A DNA stretch of 53,578 nt. Origin: Acinetobacter lwoffii. GTDB taxonomy: Bacteria; Pseudomonadota; Gammaproteobacteria; Pseudomonadales; Moraxellaceae. How positions within the stretch are numbered: position 1 is the first letter of the stretch; every line of letters begins with the position of its first letter. Location of the stretch: positions 3,078 through 56,655 of the forward strand of contig NZ_DCLL01000024.1 of assembly GCF_002321025.1 (NCBI RefSeq), in the 5' to 3' direction. The translations under genes were made by a program, and so were the position numbers. Below are positions 17,700 through 26,090 of the stretch, piece by piece. The notes beneath the pieces are model-generated. The model had not been told where the DNA came from and made no database searches. It was given only the letters and a program-made list of their open reading frames with translations.

Positions 17700-18179
17700 T
17701 TATTGTATGGTCGCCGTTAATTTAATCTGTCCTGCCTCATTATTTAGTTCCATTTTCTCGATACTTAGCCCCATTTGTGCCAGCTGAGTCAGGAAATTTG
17801 CCAGTACTGCATAATTTTCATGCATGACCGCCAATTGAATTTTTCCTTCCATTTGCTGAGAAGCCACCGACAATCCTTGCTGCTGTGCGACCCGCTGTAC
17901 TTTTTCTGCAGCATCCAGTTGCGTGTCCCCAGCCGGTTTCATGGTTACTGCATTACTTTGCATCCAGACAATGGTATCTTTCAGCTGATTTAAGCGTTTT
18001 TGCTGGGTGTCTGCCGCCTGATGCATATACCAGAGTGTAGAACCGACTGCCGCCACAATCACAAAAACAGTGGTAAAAATCACCATTACCCGTTCACGTA
18101 CCGACAAGCTGTCCAGATAATCACTCAGTTTTTCAAAAGACTGATCCATACGATTTTGTAGCGCTTCAATGCCTTTCAT
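17700..18179 (-). CDS. gspM: Type II secretion system protein GspM
   Basis: A 159-residue bitopic inner-membrane protein. A cytoplasmic N-terminal stretch (about 1-30) with SLSVRERVMV is followed by one membrane helix (FTTVFVIVAAVGSTLWYM). A periplasmic coiled region and a small C-terminal domain then complete the GspM layout. GspM binds GspL in the inner-membrane platform of the type II secretion system. Its start overlaps the gspL stop by one base (TAATG), indicating translational coupling. No other gsp genes are in the window. Confidence 0.88.
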   Translation of the reverse strand: MKGIEALQNRMDQSFEKLSDYLDSLSVRERVMVIFTTVFVIVAAVGSTLWYMHQAADTQQKRLNQLKDTIVWMQSNAVTMKPAGDTQLDAAEKVQRVAQQQGLSVASQQMEGKIQLAVMHENYAVLANFLTQLAQMGLSIEKMELNNEAGQIKLTATIQ

Positions 18180-19321
18180 TATTGAATCCTCACCAGTCCG
18201 ATCGCAGCTGTTCCGCTGGCCTGAATATTCCCCAGCTCCACCTTAAAGCCTTGCTGGCTTAATTGTGTGGTCAGTGCATTTAACGTTTCTGATGAATTGG
18301 CCTTAAGCTCCATACTTAACACAGAAGCATCATAATTCACCCGTTGTGCCACAATCTGATTTTGCATCAAGACTGGCCCCACCCGACTAATCAGCTGCAA
18401 TGCATGCGTATCTGCAATCTGGCTTTGACGCAACTGCCCTTCAAACTGACTTTTGATATTCTGCTCAGTGACCGGATAATTTTGTCCAAACCAGTATTTA
18501 AACTGGTCGATGGCTTGCGCGGCGGTCTGATTCGCCACTTTCTTATATTGATACCAGCGCACAGCATCATAACTAAACTGCAATACTAAAATACCCAGAA
18601 AAACCGCCGCGCAGCCTTTCCAGTAGCCGGAAATAGCGCCATTGGATTTTGCTTTAGGCAAGACATTAAACGGATGCTGTTTCGGTTTTTTCAGTACAGG
18701 AATTCCATATTGGAAAGACTCCAGTTGCTCCTGAGTGACCAGTGCTTCAAGACTACGCAACTGCTCCTGATTCAGATTGCTCACCTTATAGCTGAGATCC
18801 TTGGGCTGATAATCCAGATAAAGGCTTAGATCATCCAGCGACTGGCCGATATATTCCGACTCGCGCACCAGCAAACGTCCACCGATTTGCGCAATCACAC
18901 GCTGATTGGCATCAGGAACCGGCAGCACCAAAAAGTCCGGTAACAAAGCTGCCAGCTTGACTGGGATCAGGCTTAAAGCATGTTGCAAGGTCTCAAGCGT
19001 AGAATTCGCAATCCCCATAATGCTGATCTGATCCGGCTGCTGAAAATGATGCAGCACTTTCATGGCATCTACCGGCAGCACCACGTATTCTTCGAGCAAA
19101 TATTTGATGCCATCATTGCCCATTTTCTTATATTGGCTCTTAGGCAAGGTCTGCTGCAAAATTTGCACATGACGGCTCGGGAAAAATACTACCGCCTCTT
19201 CGCCATGATGAGCCTGTATATCCTGAATCAGCTGCTCAAGTGTGTCCGCAGTGTTCCAGAATTCCCCAGTTGACCATTGCCAAACCCCATTGGCTTCTGG
19301 CATCCATAAATACAACATCAA
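18179..19321 (-). CDS. gspL: Type II secretion system protein GspL
   Basis: A 380-residue bitopic protein. The N-terminal ~230 residues form the actin-like cytoplasmic domain that binds the GspE ATPase. A single membrane helix lies near 235-255 (GCAAVFLGILVLQFSYDAV). The periplasmic C-terminus carries a ferredoxin-like fold (SRVGPVLM ... VNYDASVLSMELKANSS). It is the first gene of a two-gene gspL-gspM unit. The core genes gspC-K are not adjacent. In Acinetobacter the type II secretion genes are known to be scattered across the chromosome, which fits. Confidence 0.9.
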   Translation of the reverse strand: MMLYLWMPEANGVWQWSTGEFWNTADTLEQLIQDIQAHHGEEAVVFFPSRHVQILQQTLPKSQYKKMGNDGIKYLLEEYVVLPVDAMKVLHHFQQPDQISIMGIANSTLETLQHALSLIPVKLAALLPDFLVLPVPDANQRVIAQIGGRLLVRESEYIGQSLDDLSLYLDYQPKDLSYKVSNLNQEQLRSLEALVTQEQLESFQYGIPVLKKPKQHPFNVLPKAKSNGAISGYWKGCAAVFLGILVLQFSYDAVRWYQYKKVANQTAAQAIDQFKYWFGQNYPVTEQNIKSQFEGQLRQSQIADTHALQLISRVGPVLMQNQIVAQRVNYDASVLSMELKANSSETLNALTTQLSQQGFKVELGNIQASGTAAIGLVRIQ

Positions 19322-19348
19322 TTGTGTTCTGCCATTTTAATTAATTTT

Positions 19349-19804
19349 TTATAGTGTAGGAATAAAACTTTTAATCTGTGTGGATAAGCCCGGGGCAATC
19401 ACCGCCTGATCATAAATACGTGCTTCTGCCAATGCATAGGGATGAAAAGATTCAGCCAGCAGAATGGAAGACATATGGGCCACCACATTCATATGACACA
19501 CCACTACAATCGACTCATAAGGCAGTTGCGATAACCATTCCACTGCGACTTTGGCATCATCATCCGGTTTGATCGTATTACAGATCACCACCGGCACATC
19601 TTTAAAATACTGCTGCAAATGTGCCAGAGTTTCCTGCGCTCGCAACAACGGACTGACCACAAACACTTCAGGCTTAATCAGATCCTTTAAGAACTGCGCA
19701 GTTTGTTCAGCCTGTTGATGACCACGCTCCGTTAAAGGTCGCTTGGTGTCATTACCATTGACCGGTGGTGCGGCCTCGCCATGTCGAACTAAAGTCAGTT
19801 GCAT
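19349..19804 (-). CDS. sixA: Phosphohistidine phosphatase SixA
   Basis: A 151-residue member of the histidine phosphatase (RHG) superfamily. The N-terminal MQLTLVRHGEAAPP holds the catalytic RHG motif, and a conserved CHMN segment occurs in the C-terminal half. Length and sequence fit SixA, which removes phosphate from histidine residues of phosphotransfer proteins (in E. coli, ArcB and the nitrogen PTS protein NPr). It is cytoplasmic. It lies between gpsA and gspL on the same strand, with 27 and 76 base gaps. The family is firm; the physiological target here is unknown. Confidence 0.9.
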   Translation of the reverse strand: MQLTLVRHGEAAPPVNGNDTKRPLTERGHQQAEQTAQFLKDLIKPEVFVVSPLLRAQETLAHLQQYFKDVPVVICNTIKPDDDAKVAVEWLSQLPYESIVVVCHMNVVAHMSSILLAESFHPYALAEARIYDQAVIAPGLSTQIKSFIPTL

Positions 19805-19880
19805 TTGATTTCCTTATATTCTTTTGCCTGCATGATAAGCAGCGAATATGACAATTCGCAGACAGTCCCTGTGTTATAGA

Positions 19881-20954
19881 TCAGACTTGATGATGTGGCA
19901 AGACAAATTCGACATCGCTACGATGACCGTTTTTCATCAATGACAATGCAATATTGAGTGGTGGCGCACCTTCAAAAATCACATCATACAAGGCCGAGGT
20001 AATTGGCATATACACATCGAGCTCTTCCGAACGCGCCTTCACCTGTACAATGGTATTAATCCCTTCTGCCGTTTGCCCCAGCTCAGTCGTTGCCTGCTCC
20101 AAGGTTTTACCTTTGCCAAGTGCATAACCCACCTGATAATTACGGCTGAGCGGACTGCTACAGGTTGCGAACAAATCACCCACACCTGAAAGCCCAAGGA
20201 AAGTCAGCGGATTGGCACCAAGTTTTACTGCAAAACGGCTCATTTCAGCCAAGGCACGAGTCAGGATCATACTCTTGGTATTTTCACCCACGTTATACGC
20301 AGCGGCCATACCCATCGCGACAGCATAAATATTTTTTAATGCGCCCCCGAGCTCTACGCCATGCACATCATCACTAGCGAATACGCGGAACAAGGCGCTA
20401 TGTAAGGCTTGTTGTACCGCATAACGCACCAGCTCAGATTGGCTGGCAATCACGGTTCCTGCCGGCTGTCCTGCCACAATTTCCTTGGCCAAGTTCGGTC
20501 CTGATAACACACCATAAGGCACTTCAGGCAACACTTCGCGAATAATATCGCTCATGAAACTAAAGGTTTTGGCTTCAATACCCTTGGTCAGCGAGATCAC
20601 GGCTTGCGACGTGATAAAAGGTTTGATTTGCTGCAAGACATCCCGGAAAGAATGACTCGGAATAGCGACTAAAATAATATCTCGATCACGCACAGCCTGT
20701 TCCAGGTCTGACACCGCCAGCAGATTTTCTTCTAACTTAAAATCTGGCAAATAGCGTTTATTAATATGCGTGGCATTAATATCTGCCGCAACTGCTTCGT
20801 CACGAATCCAGATCATGGTATTGCAACCATTACGCACTGCAGTATTGGCCATTGCAGTACCAAAGCTGCCCCCACCCAATACTGTGACTCTTAAAGCTGT
20901 CTTATGATCAACTGCAACCGGTTCTACCAGTTTTGAGAAATTTAATTCTGACAT
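19881..20954 (-). CDS. gpsA: Glycerol-3-phosphate dehydrogenase (NAD(P)+)
   Basis: A 357-residue enzyme that reduces dihydroxyacetone phosphate to sn-glycerol-3-phosphate for phospholipid synthesis. The Rossmann motif VTVLGGGSFGTAMA is near residue 25. The substrate-binding Lys lies in GGALKNIYAVAMG, and LSGPNLAKEI is also present. The N-terminus is about 20 residues longer than E. coli GpsA, a common Acinetobacter feature. The frame extends to a TTG at 20987, but the ATG at 20954 is preferred. It is 33 bases downstream of a nitroreductase-like gene and probably shares its transcript. Confidence 0.96.
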   Translation of the reverse strand: MSELNFSKLVEPVAVDHKTALRVTVLGGGSFGTAMANTAVRNGCNTMIWIRDEAVAADINATHINKRYLPDFKLEENLLAVSDLEQAVRDRDIILVAIPSHSFRDVLQQIKPFITSQAVISLTKGIEAKTFSFMSDIIREVLPEVPYGVLSGPNLAKEIVAGQPAGTVIASQSELVRYAVQQALHSALFRVFASDDVHGVELGGALKNIYAVAMGMAAAYNVGENTKSMILTRALAEMSRFAVKLGANPLTFLGLSGVGDLFATCSSPLSRNYQVGYALGKGKTLEQATTELGQTAEGINTIVQVKARSEELDVYMPITSALYDVIFEGAPPLNIALSLMKNGHRSDVEFVLPHHQV

Positions 20955-20987
20955 CTTATTTTTTAATATCCTGTTATACCATGCCAA

Positions 20988-21569
20988 CTAGCTGTTCTGG
21001 TTCCAATAACTTACAAAATCACTGGTTCGAACCTCTGCGCGTGCTGGAATTGCTTTTGCTGCAGTGCCAATATAAATAATCCCCGAAACCAGATCATCTT
21101 TTGAAATTCCCAATGCCTGCTTAAACAGACCAGACTCGACTACAGCCCCACTGCGCCACATGGTCGAGAAACCCTGAACCTGAAGTGACAACAGAAAATT
21201 TTGAATGGCTGCGCCTGAACTAAGGATTTGCTCAAAATGAGGAACTTTAGGATGATCCTGCAAACGCGTTAAGGCAAGTACCAATAAAGGCGCACGAAAT
21301 GGATGATTTTTAACACGCTCAATCTGCGCTGTTTCAGTTTCACCCAAATCGACGAGCGCCTGCGACAGCAACTCTCCAAAAGCTTCACGCTGATTATCTG
21401 GAACCACCACAAATGTGGTCGGCTTGAGCCGATGATGATCGGGTGCAGTTAATGCCGCTTGAAAGGCTCTTTCCAGTTGTTCTGCATTGGGTGCCGGTGC
21501 CAGCAGATGACCAATCGATTGCCGTTGGTGAATATTTTGATGAACGATGTCAATCGCAGATTCCGTCAT
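20988..21569 (-). CDS. Nitroreductase family protein (YdjA-like)
   Basis: A 193-residue FMN-dependent oxidoreductase of the nitroreductase superfamily. Family landmarks are an R-x-S segment near the N-terminus (HQRQSIGHL), a phosphate-binding region (APDHHRLKPTTFVVV), and the AAIQNFLLSLQVQGFSTMWRSG segment that lines the flavin pocket. Compactness and layout are closest to E. coli YdjA. It would reduce nitro or quinone compounds with NAD(P)H, but the natural substrate is not known. It probably forms a transcript with gpsA. Confidence 0.88.
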   Translation of the reverse strand: MTESAIDIVHQNIHQRQSIGHLLAPAPNAEQLERAFQAALTAPDHHRLKPTTFVVVPDNQREAFGELLSQALVDLGETETAQIERVKNHPFRAPLLVLALTRLQDHPKVPHFEQILSSGAAIQNFLLSLQVQGFSTMWRSGAVVESGLFKQALGISKDDLVSGIIYIGTAAKAIPARAEVRTSDFVSYWNQNS

Positions 21570-21828
21570 TGCCTTGTATATCTACACTTAAAAAACCATA
21601 CTCAAGATTAGCATATTCAAAGAAAAATACGCTAGAAACTTCATAGCGATTCAGCACGCTCATCACAATTTGAAGATAAAGTTGCTTGGTTTTTCAATCC
21701 TGTGCTGCTCTATTTTTCACCTAACTCACATAGAGCTATACCAAAAATTGCCAAACCTATACAACAGCTACAAAATCTGCGCTGCTTGCTGTGTTGAAAT
21801 ATTCAGCATCGTATTTACTTGAGATTTC

Positions 21829-22209
21829 ATGATGAAAAAAACAATCGCTTTCAGCGGATTAGCTATTTCCGCATTACTGCTTACTGCTTGTGCCTCAAAC
21901 CCGACTGCATTGGCAGTGCAAAAGGAAAATAACCAGTATGAAGTGACCGGATTAGGTAAAAATCAACTGACTTCGAAAAACAACGCGATTACTGCGGCCA
22001 ATAAAGCCTGTGGCTCTCGATCAACCCCAATTATTGTAGATGAAAAGACAGCTTATAACGGCGCTTTAAAAGGCGTGGTCGATGAACAAACAGGTCAGAT
22101 GATTCAGGCAGCAGCTACTGTCCTTGGCAATATCGCAGGTACCAATACTGGTTTAAACCAGAATGACGACTATCAGACGGTGCTTACATTCCGCTGTCAG
22201 GCCAAATAA
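21829..22209 (+). CDS. Small lipoprotein of unknown function
   Basis: A 126-residue protein with a lipoprotein signal (MMKKT, hydrophobic core, LLTAC with the Cys at residue 21). The mature part contains GKNQLTSKNNAITAANKACG, resembling the motif of the YgdI/YecR-like small lipoproteins in which an Ala-rich helix is followed by a Cys pair (KACG ... FRCQAK). These two Cys residues could be disulfide-bonded. It ends at a strong bidirectional terminator shared with the helicase gene. No function is known. Confidence 0.78.
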   Translation: MMKKTIAFSGLAISALLLTACASNPTALAVQKENNQYEVTGLGKNQLTSKNNAITAANKACGSRSTPIIVDEKTAYNGALKGVVDEQTGQMIQAAATVLGNIAGTNTGLNQNDDYQTVLTFRCQAK

Positions 22210-22228
22210 GCCAAACCATAGCGCAATA

Positions 22229-22255
22229 AAAAACCGCTCTTCAAGAGCGGTTTTT
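22229..22255. terminator. Bidirectional intrinsic terminator
   Basis: AAAAACCGCTCTT and AGAGCGGTTTTT form a near-perfect stem between the convergent lipoprotein and helicase genes. Confidence 0.9.
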
Positions 22256-22267
22256 CTATGATCTGGA

Positions 22268-23419
22268 TTAACAATAACCTTCCAGGCGGGTCAAAGGCAA
22301 TTTTTGCCCAATGGCTTTTTCAATTTCGGGCAGATAGAACGCATCATCTTCTGCAAGGAAACTGATACTCACACCACTGGTTCCCGCACGACCGGTACGG
22401 CCAATACGATGCACATAATCATCCGACTGTTCCGGCAAGGTGAAGTTCACCACATGCGATACACCATCAACATGGATGCCACGACCTGCCACATCCGTTG
22501 CAATCATGATGTTATGTTTACCATTTTTGAACTGATCCAGCATTTTAAGGCGTTTGTCCTGAGCAATCTCGCCAGACAGCATCACTACTTTATAGCCATC
22601 ACGTTTTAAATGGTCATAAAGTTTGCGCACCTGATCACGACGGTTGGCAAAAATCATGACTTTTTCAATCGGCTCATCACGCAAGATTTCTTGCAACAAT
22701 TTATATTTGTCCGCCTTGGCGACCATATAAACCCGTTGCTCGACATCGGCATTGGTTTTCTTTTCCGGTTCAATTTCAACTGTGACCGGTTCAAATAACC
22801 ATTGTTGTGCAAGATTCAGCACATCGTAGCTGAAAGTTGCAGAGAACATTAAAGTCTGACGTTGTTCTTTACGCGGCGAGAAACGCACAATGCGCTTTAC
22901 TGAAGGAATAAAGCCCATATCTAGTAAGCGGTCGGCTTCATCAATGACCAAAAATTCAATCTGATCCAGCCAGACTTCTTTCTGTTCTACAAAATCGATC
23001 AAACGACCCGGTGTAGCCACCATAATATCGACAGGCGCTTTATTAAGCTGGTTCTTTTGCTTGTCAAAATCCACACCACCCAGCAAGGTCACCACATTGA
23101 GACCAGCATATTTCGCCAGATCCTGTGCATCGCTTTCGATCTGTAACGCCAGTTCACGGGTCGGTGCCAAAATCAGCGCACGTGGCTCACCACGATAGCG
23201 TTGTTCCTGAATCGGATTATTTAAGAGATCATTCATGATACTAATTAAAAAGGCAGCAGTTTTGCCTGTACCTGTCTGTGCACGGCCAATGGCATCATGT
23301 CCTGCCAGCGTGAATTTCAAAACCTTCTGCTGGATAGGCGTCATGGTGGTAAAGCCTAAAGCATCAATCGCTTTTTTTAGATTGGGATGTAAATTTAAGG
23401 TTTCAAAACCAGATGACAT
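22268..23419 (-). CDS. rhlB: DEAD-box ATP-dependent RNA helicase, RhlB-like
   Basis: A 383-residue helicase. Conserved motifs in order are the Q-motif region FTTMTPIQ, Walker A AQTGTGKT at 47-54, PTRELALQ, TPGRLIDF, the DEAD box (VIDEADRLLDMGF, near 168), SATFS, and the C-terminal ATDVAGRGIHVDGVSHVVN and HRIGRTGRAG. The overall sequence and short C-terminus (no long RGG tail) are closest to RhlB, the degradosome helicase of E. coli; assignment over RhlE is moderate. The frame extends to 23446, but the ATG at 23419 gives the family start. It follows a cold-shock gene on the same strand, separated by a terminator. Confidence 0.85.
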   Translation of the reverse strand: MSSGFETLNLHPNLKKAIDALGFTTMTPIQQKVLKFTLAGHDAIGRAQTGTGKTAAFLISIMNDLLNNPIQEQRYRGEPRALILAPTRELALQIESDAQDLAKYAGLNVVTLLGGVDFDKQKNQLNKAPVDIMVATPGRLIDFVEQKEVWLDQIEFLVIDEADRLLDMGFIPSVKRIVRFSPRKEQRQTLMFSATFSYDVLNLAQQWLFEPVTVEIEPEKKTNADVEQRVYMVAKADKYKLLQEILRDEPIEKVMIFANRRDQVRKLYDHLKRDGYKVVMLSGEIAQDKRLKMLDQFKNGKHNIMIATDVAGRGIHVDGVSHVVNFTLPEQSDDYVHRIGRTGRAGTSGVSISFLAEDDAFYLPEIEKAIGQKLPLTRLEGYC

Positions 23420-23467
23420 AAAGCGGTGCTCTAATTGGGTAATCACTAAGATAGGGATAGTATAAAC

Positions 23468-23502
23468 AAAAAACGCCCCAAGTTATATTGGAGCGTTTTC
23501 TT
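23468..23502 (-). terminator. Intrinsic terminator after the cold-shock gene
   Basis: On the minus strand AAAACGCTCCAA pairs with TTGGGGCGTTTT (one G-U pair) around a short AT loop, followed by T residues. Confidence 0.85.
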
Positions 23503-23520
23503 TTTAGCTTAATCCGAAGA

Positions 23521-23736
23521 TTAGTCTAATGGTTGAACTTCTTCAGCTTGAAAGCCTTTTTGGCCTTTAACAACACTGAATTCAACACGTTGGCCGTCAC
23601 GAAGTGAACGGTGACCGTCACCTTGGATAGCACGGAAATGAACAAATACGTCATCACCGCCGTTACGTTGAATAAAGCCGAAGCCTTTAGTATCGTTAAA
23701 CCACTTAACTACGCCTTGTTCGCGAGCAGCTGTCAT
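23521..23736 (-). CDS. Cold-shock domain protein (CspA family)
   Basis: A 71-residue OB-fold nucleic-acid-binding protein. RNP1 is K-G-F-G-F-I at residues 17-22 and RNP2 is V-F-V-H-F at 30-34. The aromatic surface typical of single-stranded RNA/DNA-binding cold-shock proteins is present. A GAGG ribosome-binding site lies 8 bases before the ATG. About 380 bases without a gene precede it, long enough for the extended 5' leader by which cspA-type genes sense temperature, though this is inference. Which Csp paralogue it is cannot be told from sequence. Confidence 0.95.
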   Translation of the reverse strand: MTAAREQGVVKWFNDTKGFGFIQRNGGDDVFVHFRAIQGDGHRSLRDGQRVEFSVVKGQKGFQAEEVQPLD

Positions 23737-24118
23737 AAGTTAATCCTCATTGAAACTAAAAGAAGGACCACCCGGTGTTGCAAACAGCAGAGCAAACAAG
23801 TTTGAAAATATTATTTTTAAGCTTGTAATCATTCTGTAAAACTATCAACAAAATCCCGGTTACATCCATTTATGTAATAGGGTGAAAAACAATCACTTTG
23901 TTTATTCAAAGTCCCAAATACGCAACGAGCTTAACATGGGTTTATCACAATTAATAGATTTTTTTTAGCATGTTCTGTTTGATTTAGTTATTTTTTTCAT
24001 GAAAATTGTCAAAAGACTTTATAAAGTCATTTAGATCTTCTTTTTCTGAAACCAGTTTGGTTCTGGCATCATATTTGCTACTATTTATAGCCTTTTCTGC
24101 TATCTAAATAAAACCGCA
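23737..24118. other. Divergent intergenic region (cold-shock gene leader and TusA-like gene promoter)
   Basis: A 382-base AT-rich region without a gene. A TTGACA hexamer on the minus strand (24007-24012) could be a -35 element for the cold-shock gene; no convincing -10 was found at 16-18 bases. If it is used, the leader would be about 250 bases, as in cspA-type mRNAs. Nothing else was identified. Confidence 0.4.
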
Positions 24119-24352
24119 ATGTCCGAATATCCAGCGCAATTCAGCCTTATAGACGCTATGGGAAAACCGTGCCCGATGCCGCTATTAATGTTAAAGCGCG
24201 CACTAAAGGCCGGAAATCAGAAAACATTCCTGCTGAAATCATCTGATCCCAATAGCCAGACGGATGTCAGCCGCTATTGTCAACTGCATCAGCTCAAGCT
24301 TGAATTTAAAAAAATTTCTGATACAGAGTTTCACTACTTAATTGAATCTTAA
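24119..24352 (+). CDS. TusA-like sulfurtransferase
   Basis: A 77-residue protein of the TusA (SirA/YeeD) family. The signature CPxP loop is present as GKPCPMPLL, with the sulfur-carrying Cys at residue 18 and the following helix LMLKRALKAG. TusA-type proteins relay persulfide sulfur, for example from IscS to the TusBCD complex for 2-thiouridine in tRNA. The C-terminal half is more divergent, so a TusA-like carrier of different use is possible. It precedes rpoH by 136 bases. Family assignment is firm; exact role is not. Confidence 0.85.
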   Translation: MSEYPAQFSLIDAMGKPCPMPLLMLKRALKAGNQKTFLLKSSDPNSQTDVSRYCQLHQLKLEFKKISDTEFHYLIES

Positions 24353-24488
24353 AAATTTTCAATTAAACTGTTTGTCTTCACTTTCGTATACTTTTTTACA
24401 TTTCTCTACCCAAATATCCATTATTTGCGGAGAGATTGGATTAAGATAAAACCTAGTTTAGGGTTATCCCGCACTTCAAGGAGAACAC

Positions 24489-25358
24489 ATGAGTGACAGC
24501 CGCAATCAGTTGATGCCCCTGTCATTATCGGCGCCAGGTGTCAACCTCGGTGCTTATATCAGCACTGTCAATCAGATTCCGATTTTAACGGCCGAACAAG
24601 AAAAAGAGTTGGCTGAACGCTATTACTATGACCAAGATTTAGATGCAGCGAAAATGCTGGTCATGTCGCACTTGCGTTTTGTAGTACATATTGCGCGTAG
24701 TTATGCAGGGTATGGTTTGCCACAAGGCGACCTGATTCAGGAAGGTAACCTGGGCCTGATGAAAGCTGTAAAACGTTTCGACCCGAATATGGGCGTACGT
24801 TTGGTGTCATTTGCCGTGCACTGGATCAAGGCGGAAATTCACGAATACGTGATCCGTAACTGGCGTATTGTGAAAATCGCCACCACTAAAGCGCAACGTA
24901 AACTGTTCTTTAATCTGCGCAGCCTGAAGAAATCATCGAAAAAGTTGACGCTCGCAGAAGCACAGTCGATTGCCAATGACTTAAATGTCACACCAGAACA
25001 AGTATTGGAAATGGAAGGCCGTCTGACGGCGTATGATGCGGCTTTTGATGCATCAAGCGATGACGATGATGAAGGTTCCACCCATGTGGCACCCGCTTTA
25101 TATCTTGAAGATAACCGTTATGACCCGGCCCGTCTGATTGAAAATGAAGACTATGAGGAGCAAAGCACCTCTGCCCTGCACGAAGCCATGGATCAGCTAG
25201 ATGATCGTTCACGGAATATTCTGCAACGCCGTTGGTTAGACGACGAGAAATCGACCCTGCACGAGCTTGCAGCCGAATATAATGTTTCTGCGGAACGTAT
25301 TCGTCAGCTGGAAAAAAATGCCATGGAAAAAATTAAAGTAGCAATGTCATCCAATTAA
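24489..25358 (+). CDS. rpoH: RNA polymerase heat-shock sigma factor (sigma-32)
   Basis: A 289-residue sigma-70 family protein. Region 2 holds LVMSHLRFVVHIARSYAGYG, GDLIQEGNLGLMKAVKRFDP and the -10 recognition segment SFAVHWIKAEIHEY. The RpoH box, Q-R-K-L-F-F-N-L-R, which is diagnostic of sigma-32 and involved in its turnover, is intact. Region 4 ends with a helix-turn-helix, TLHELAAEYNVSAERIRQLE. An AAGGAG ribosome-binding site lies before the ATG. It directs heat-shock transcription; a matching sigma-32 promoter lies in front of clpB in this same window. Confidence 0.98.
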   Translation: MSDSRNQLMPLSLSAPGVNLGAYISTVNQIPILTAEQEKELAERYYYDQDLDAAKMLVMSHLRFVVHIARSYAGYGLPQGDLIQEGNLGLMKAVKRFDPNMGVRLVSFAVHWIKAEIHEYVIRNWRIVKIATTKAQRKLFFNLRSLKKSSKKLTLAEAQSIANDLNVTPEQVLEMEGRLTAYDAAFDASSDDDDEGSTHVAPALYLEDNRYDPARLIENEDYEEQSTSALHEAMDQLDDRSRNILQRRWLDDEKSTLHELAAEYNVSAERIRQLEKNAMEKIKVAMSSN

Positions 25359-25386
25359 CACCAAATTCTGTTATTGATTTATTTTT

Positions 25387-25416
25387 AAAAAGTCTTCCTT
25401 CAGGAAGGCTTTTTTA
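25387..25416 (+). terminator. Intrinsic terminator after rpoH
   Basis: AAAAAGTCTTCC and GGAAGGCTTTTT pair (one T-G wobble) around TTCA, followed by T residues. Confidence 0.85.
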
Positions 25417-25477
25417 TGTCCGCATTTTGAATTTATGCTAAGGTTGAGCGCAAACTTTATCAGGAAGATCAATTCAA

Positions 25478-25843
25478 ATGTGGATTGCGATTTCAGCACT
25501 TAATTTGGCATTTGCAGTTATGCTCGGTGCTTTTGGTGCACATGGTTTAAAAGCGCGAGCAACTGAAGCACAGCTCGGCTGGTGGCAAACGGCAACAGAT
25601 TATTTTTTCTATCATGCCTTAGGACTACTGATTCTTTCTCTGCTCGCGAAAGTCATTCCTGCACTACCGATTCAGTGGAGCTTCGGACTGATTCAGGTTG
25701 GTATTTTACTGTTTTCTGGCTCACTGTATATCATGGCCTTAGGATTACCCCGCGGTTTAGGGGTGATTACACCTATTGGCGGCGCTTTAATGATTGCCGG
25801 ATGGTTAATTCTGGCCTGGAATGCTTTAAAATACGCCAGATAA
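25478..25843 (+). CDS. DUF423 family small membrane protein
   Basis: A 121-residue inner-membrane protein with four predicted hydrophobic segments. The start (ALNLAFAVMLGAFGAHGLK) and the end (GVITPIGGALMIAGWLILAW) match the DUF423/YgdD family. Its function is unknown. An AGGAAG ribosome-binding site lies before the ATG. It sits between rpoH and thiS on the same strand, 35 bases before thiS, and may share a transcript with thiS-thiG. Confidence 0.9.
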   Translation: MWIAISALNLAFAVMLGAFGAHGLKARATEAQLGWWQTATDYFFYHALGLLILSLLAKVIPALPIQWSFGLIQVGILLFSGSLYIMALGLPRGLGVITPIGGALMIAGWLILAWNALKYAR

Positions 25844-25878
25844 GTCTGAACAACACTTAATCATGGAGGGTTGCTAGA

Positions 25879-26076
25879 ATGATGATTTACATCAATGGCG
25901 AACAACACGAAACTCACTGCAAGAATCTGCTGGAACTGATTCAGAGTATGGCGCTTGAGGGTAAGCGTTTTGCAGTTGAAGTCAACGAAATGATTATTCC
26001 TAAAAGCAGATTGGGCGATACGCCGATTTGCGATACAGACAAAATCGAAATTATTCACGCAGTCGGTGGCGGCTAA
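25879..26076 (+). CDS. thiS: Thiamine biosynthesis sulfur carrier protein ThiS
   Basis: A 65-residue ubiquitin-fold protein ending in HAVGGG. The C-terminal Gly-Gly is thiocarboxylated and delivers sulfur for thiazole formation by ThiG. A GGAGG ribosome-binding site lies 8 bases before the ATG pair. It is directly followed after 14 bases by thiG, so the two are co-expressed. No TPP riboswitch pattern was recognised upstream. Confidence 0.93.
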   Translation: MMIYINGEQHETHCKNLLELIQSMALEGKRFAVEVNEMIIPKSRLGDTPICDTDKIEIIHAVGGG

Positions 26077-26090
26077 TACTCGGGACAATT

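Noticed and set aside
21003..21035. A GGTTCGAACC sequence that resembles the T-loop of a tRNA
   Set aside because: It lies inside the nitroreductase coding sequence and no cloverleaf can be formed around it.
24057..24084. A TTGGTT-N16-TACTAT promoter-like pair before the TusA-like gene
   Set aside because: Both hexamers are poor matches; not distinguishable from chance in AT-rich DNA.
26028..26090. Longer ThiG start overlapping thiS
   Set aside because: The extra residues are the thiS 3' end read in another frame; the ATG at 26091 fits the family.
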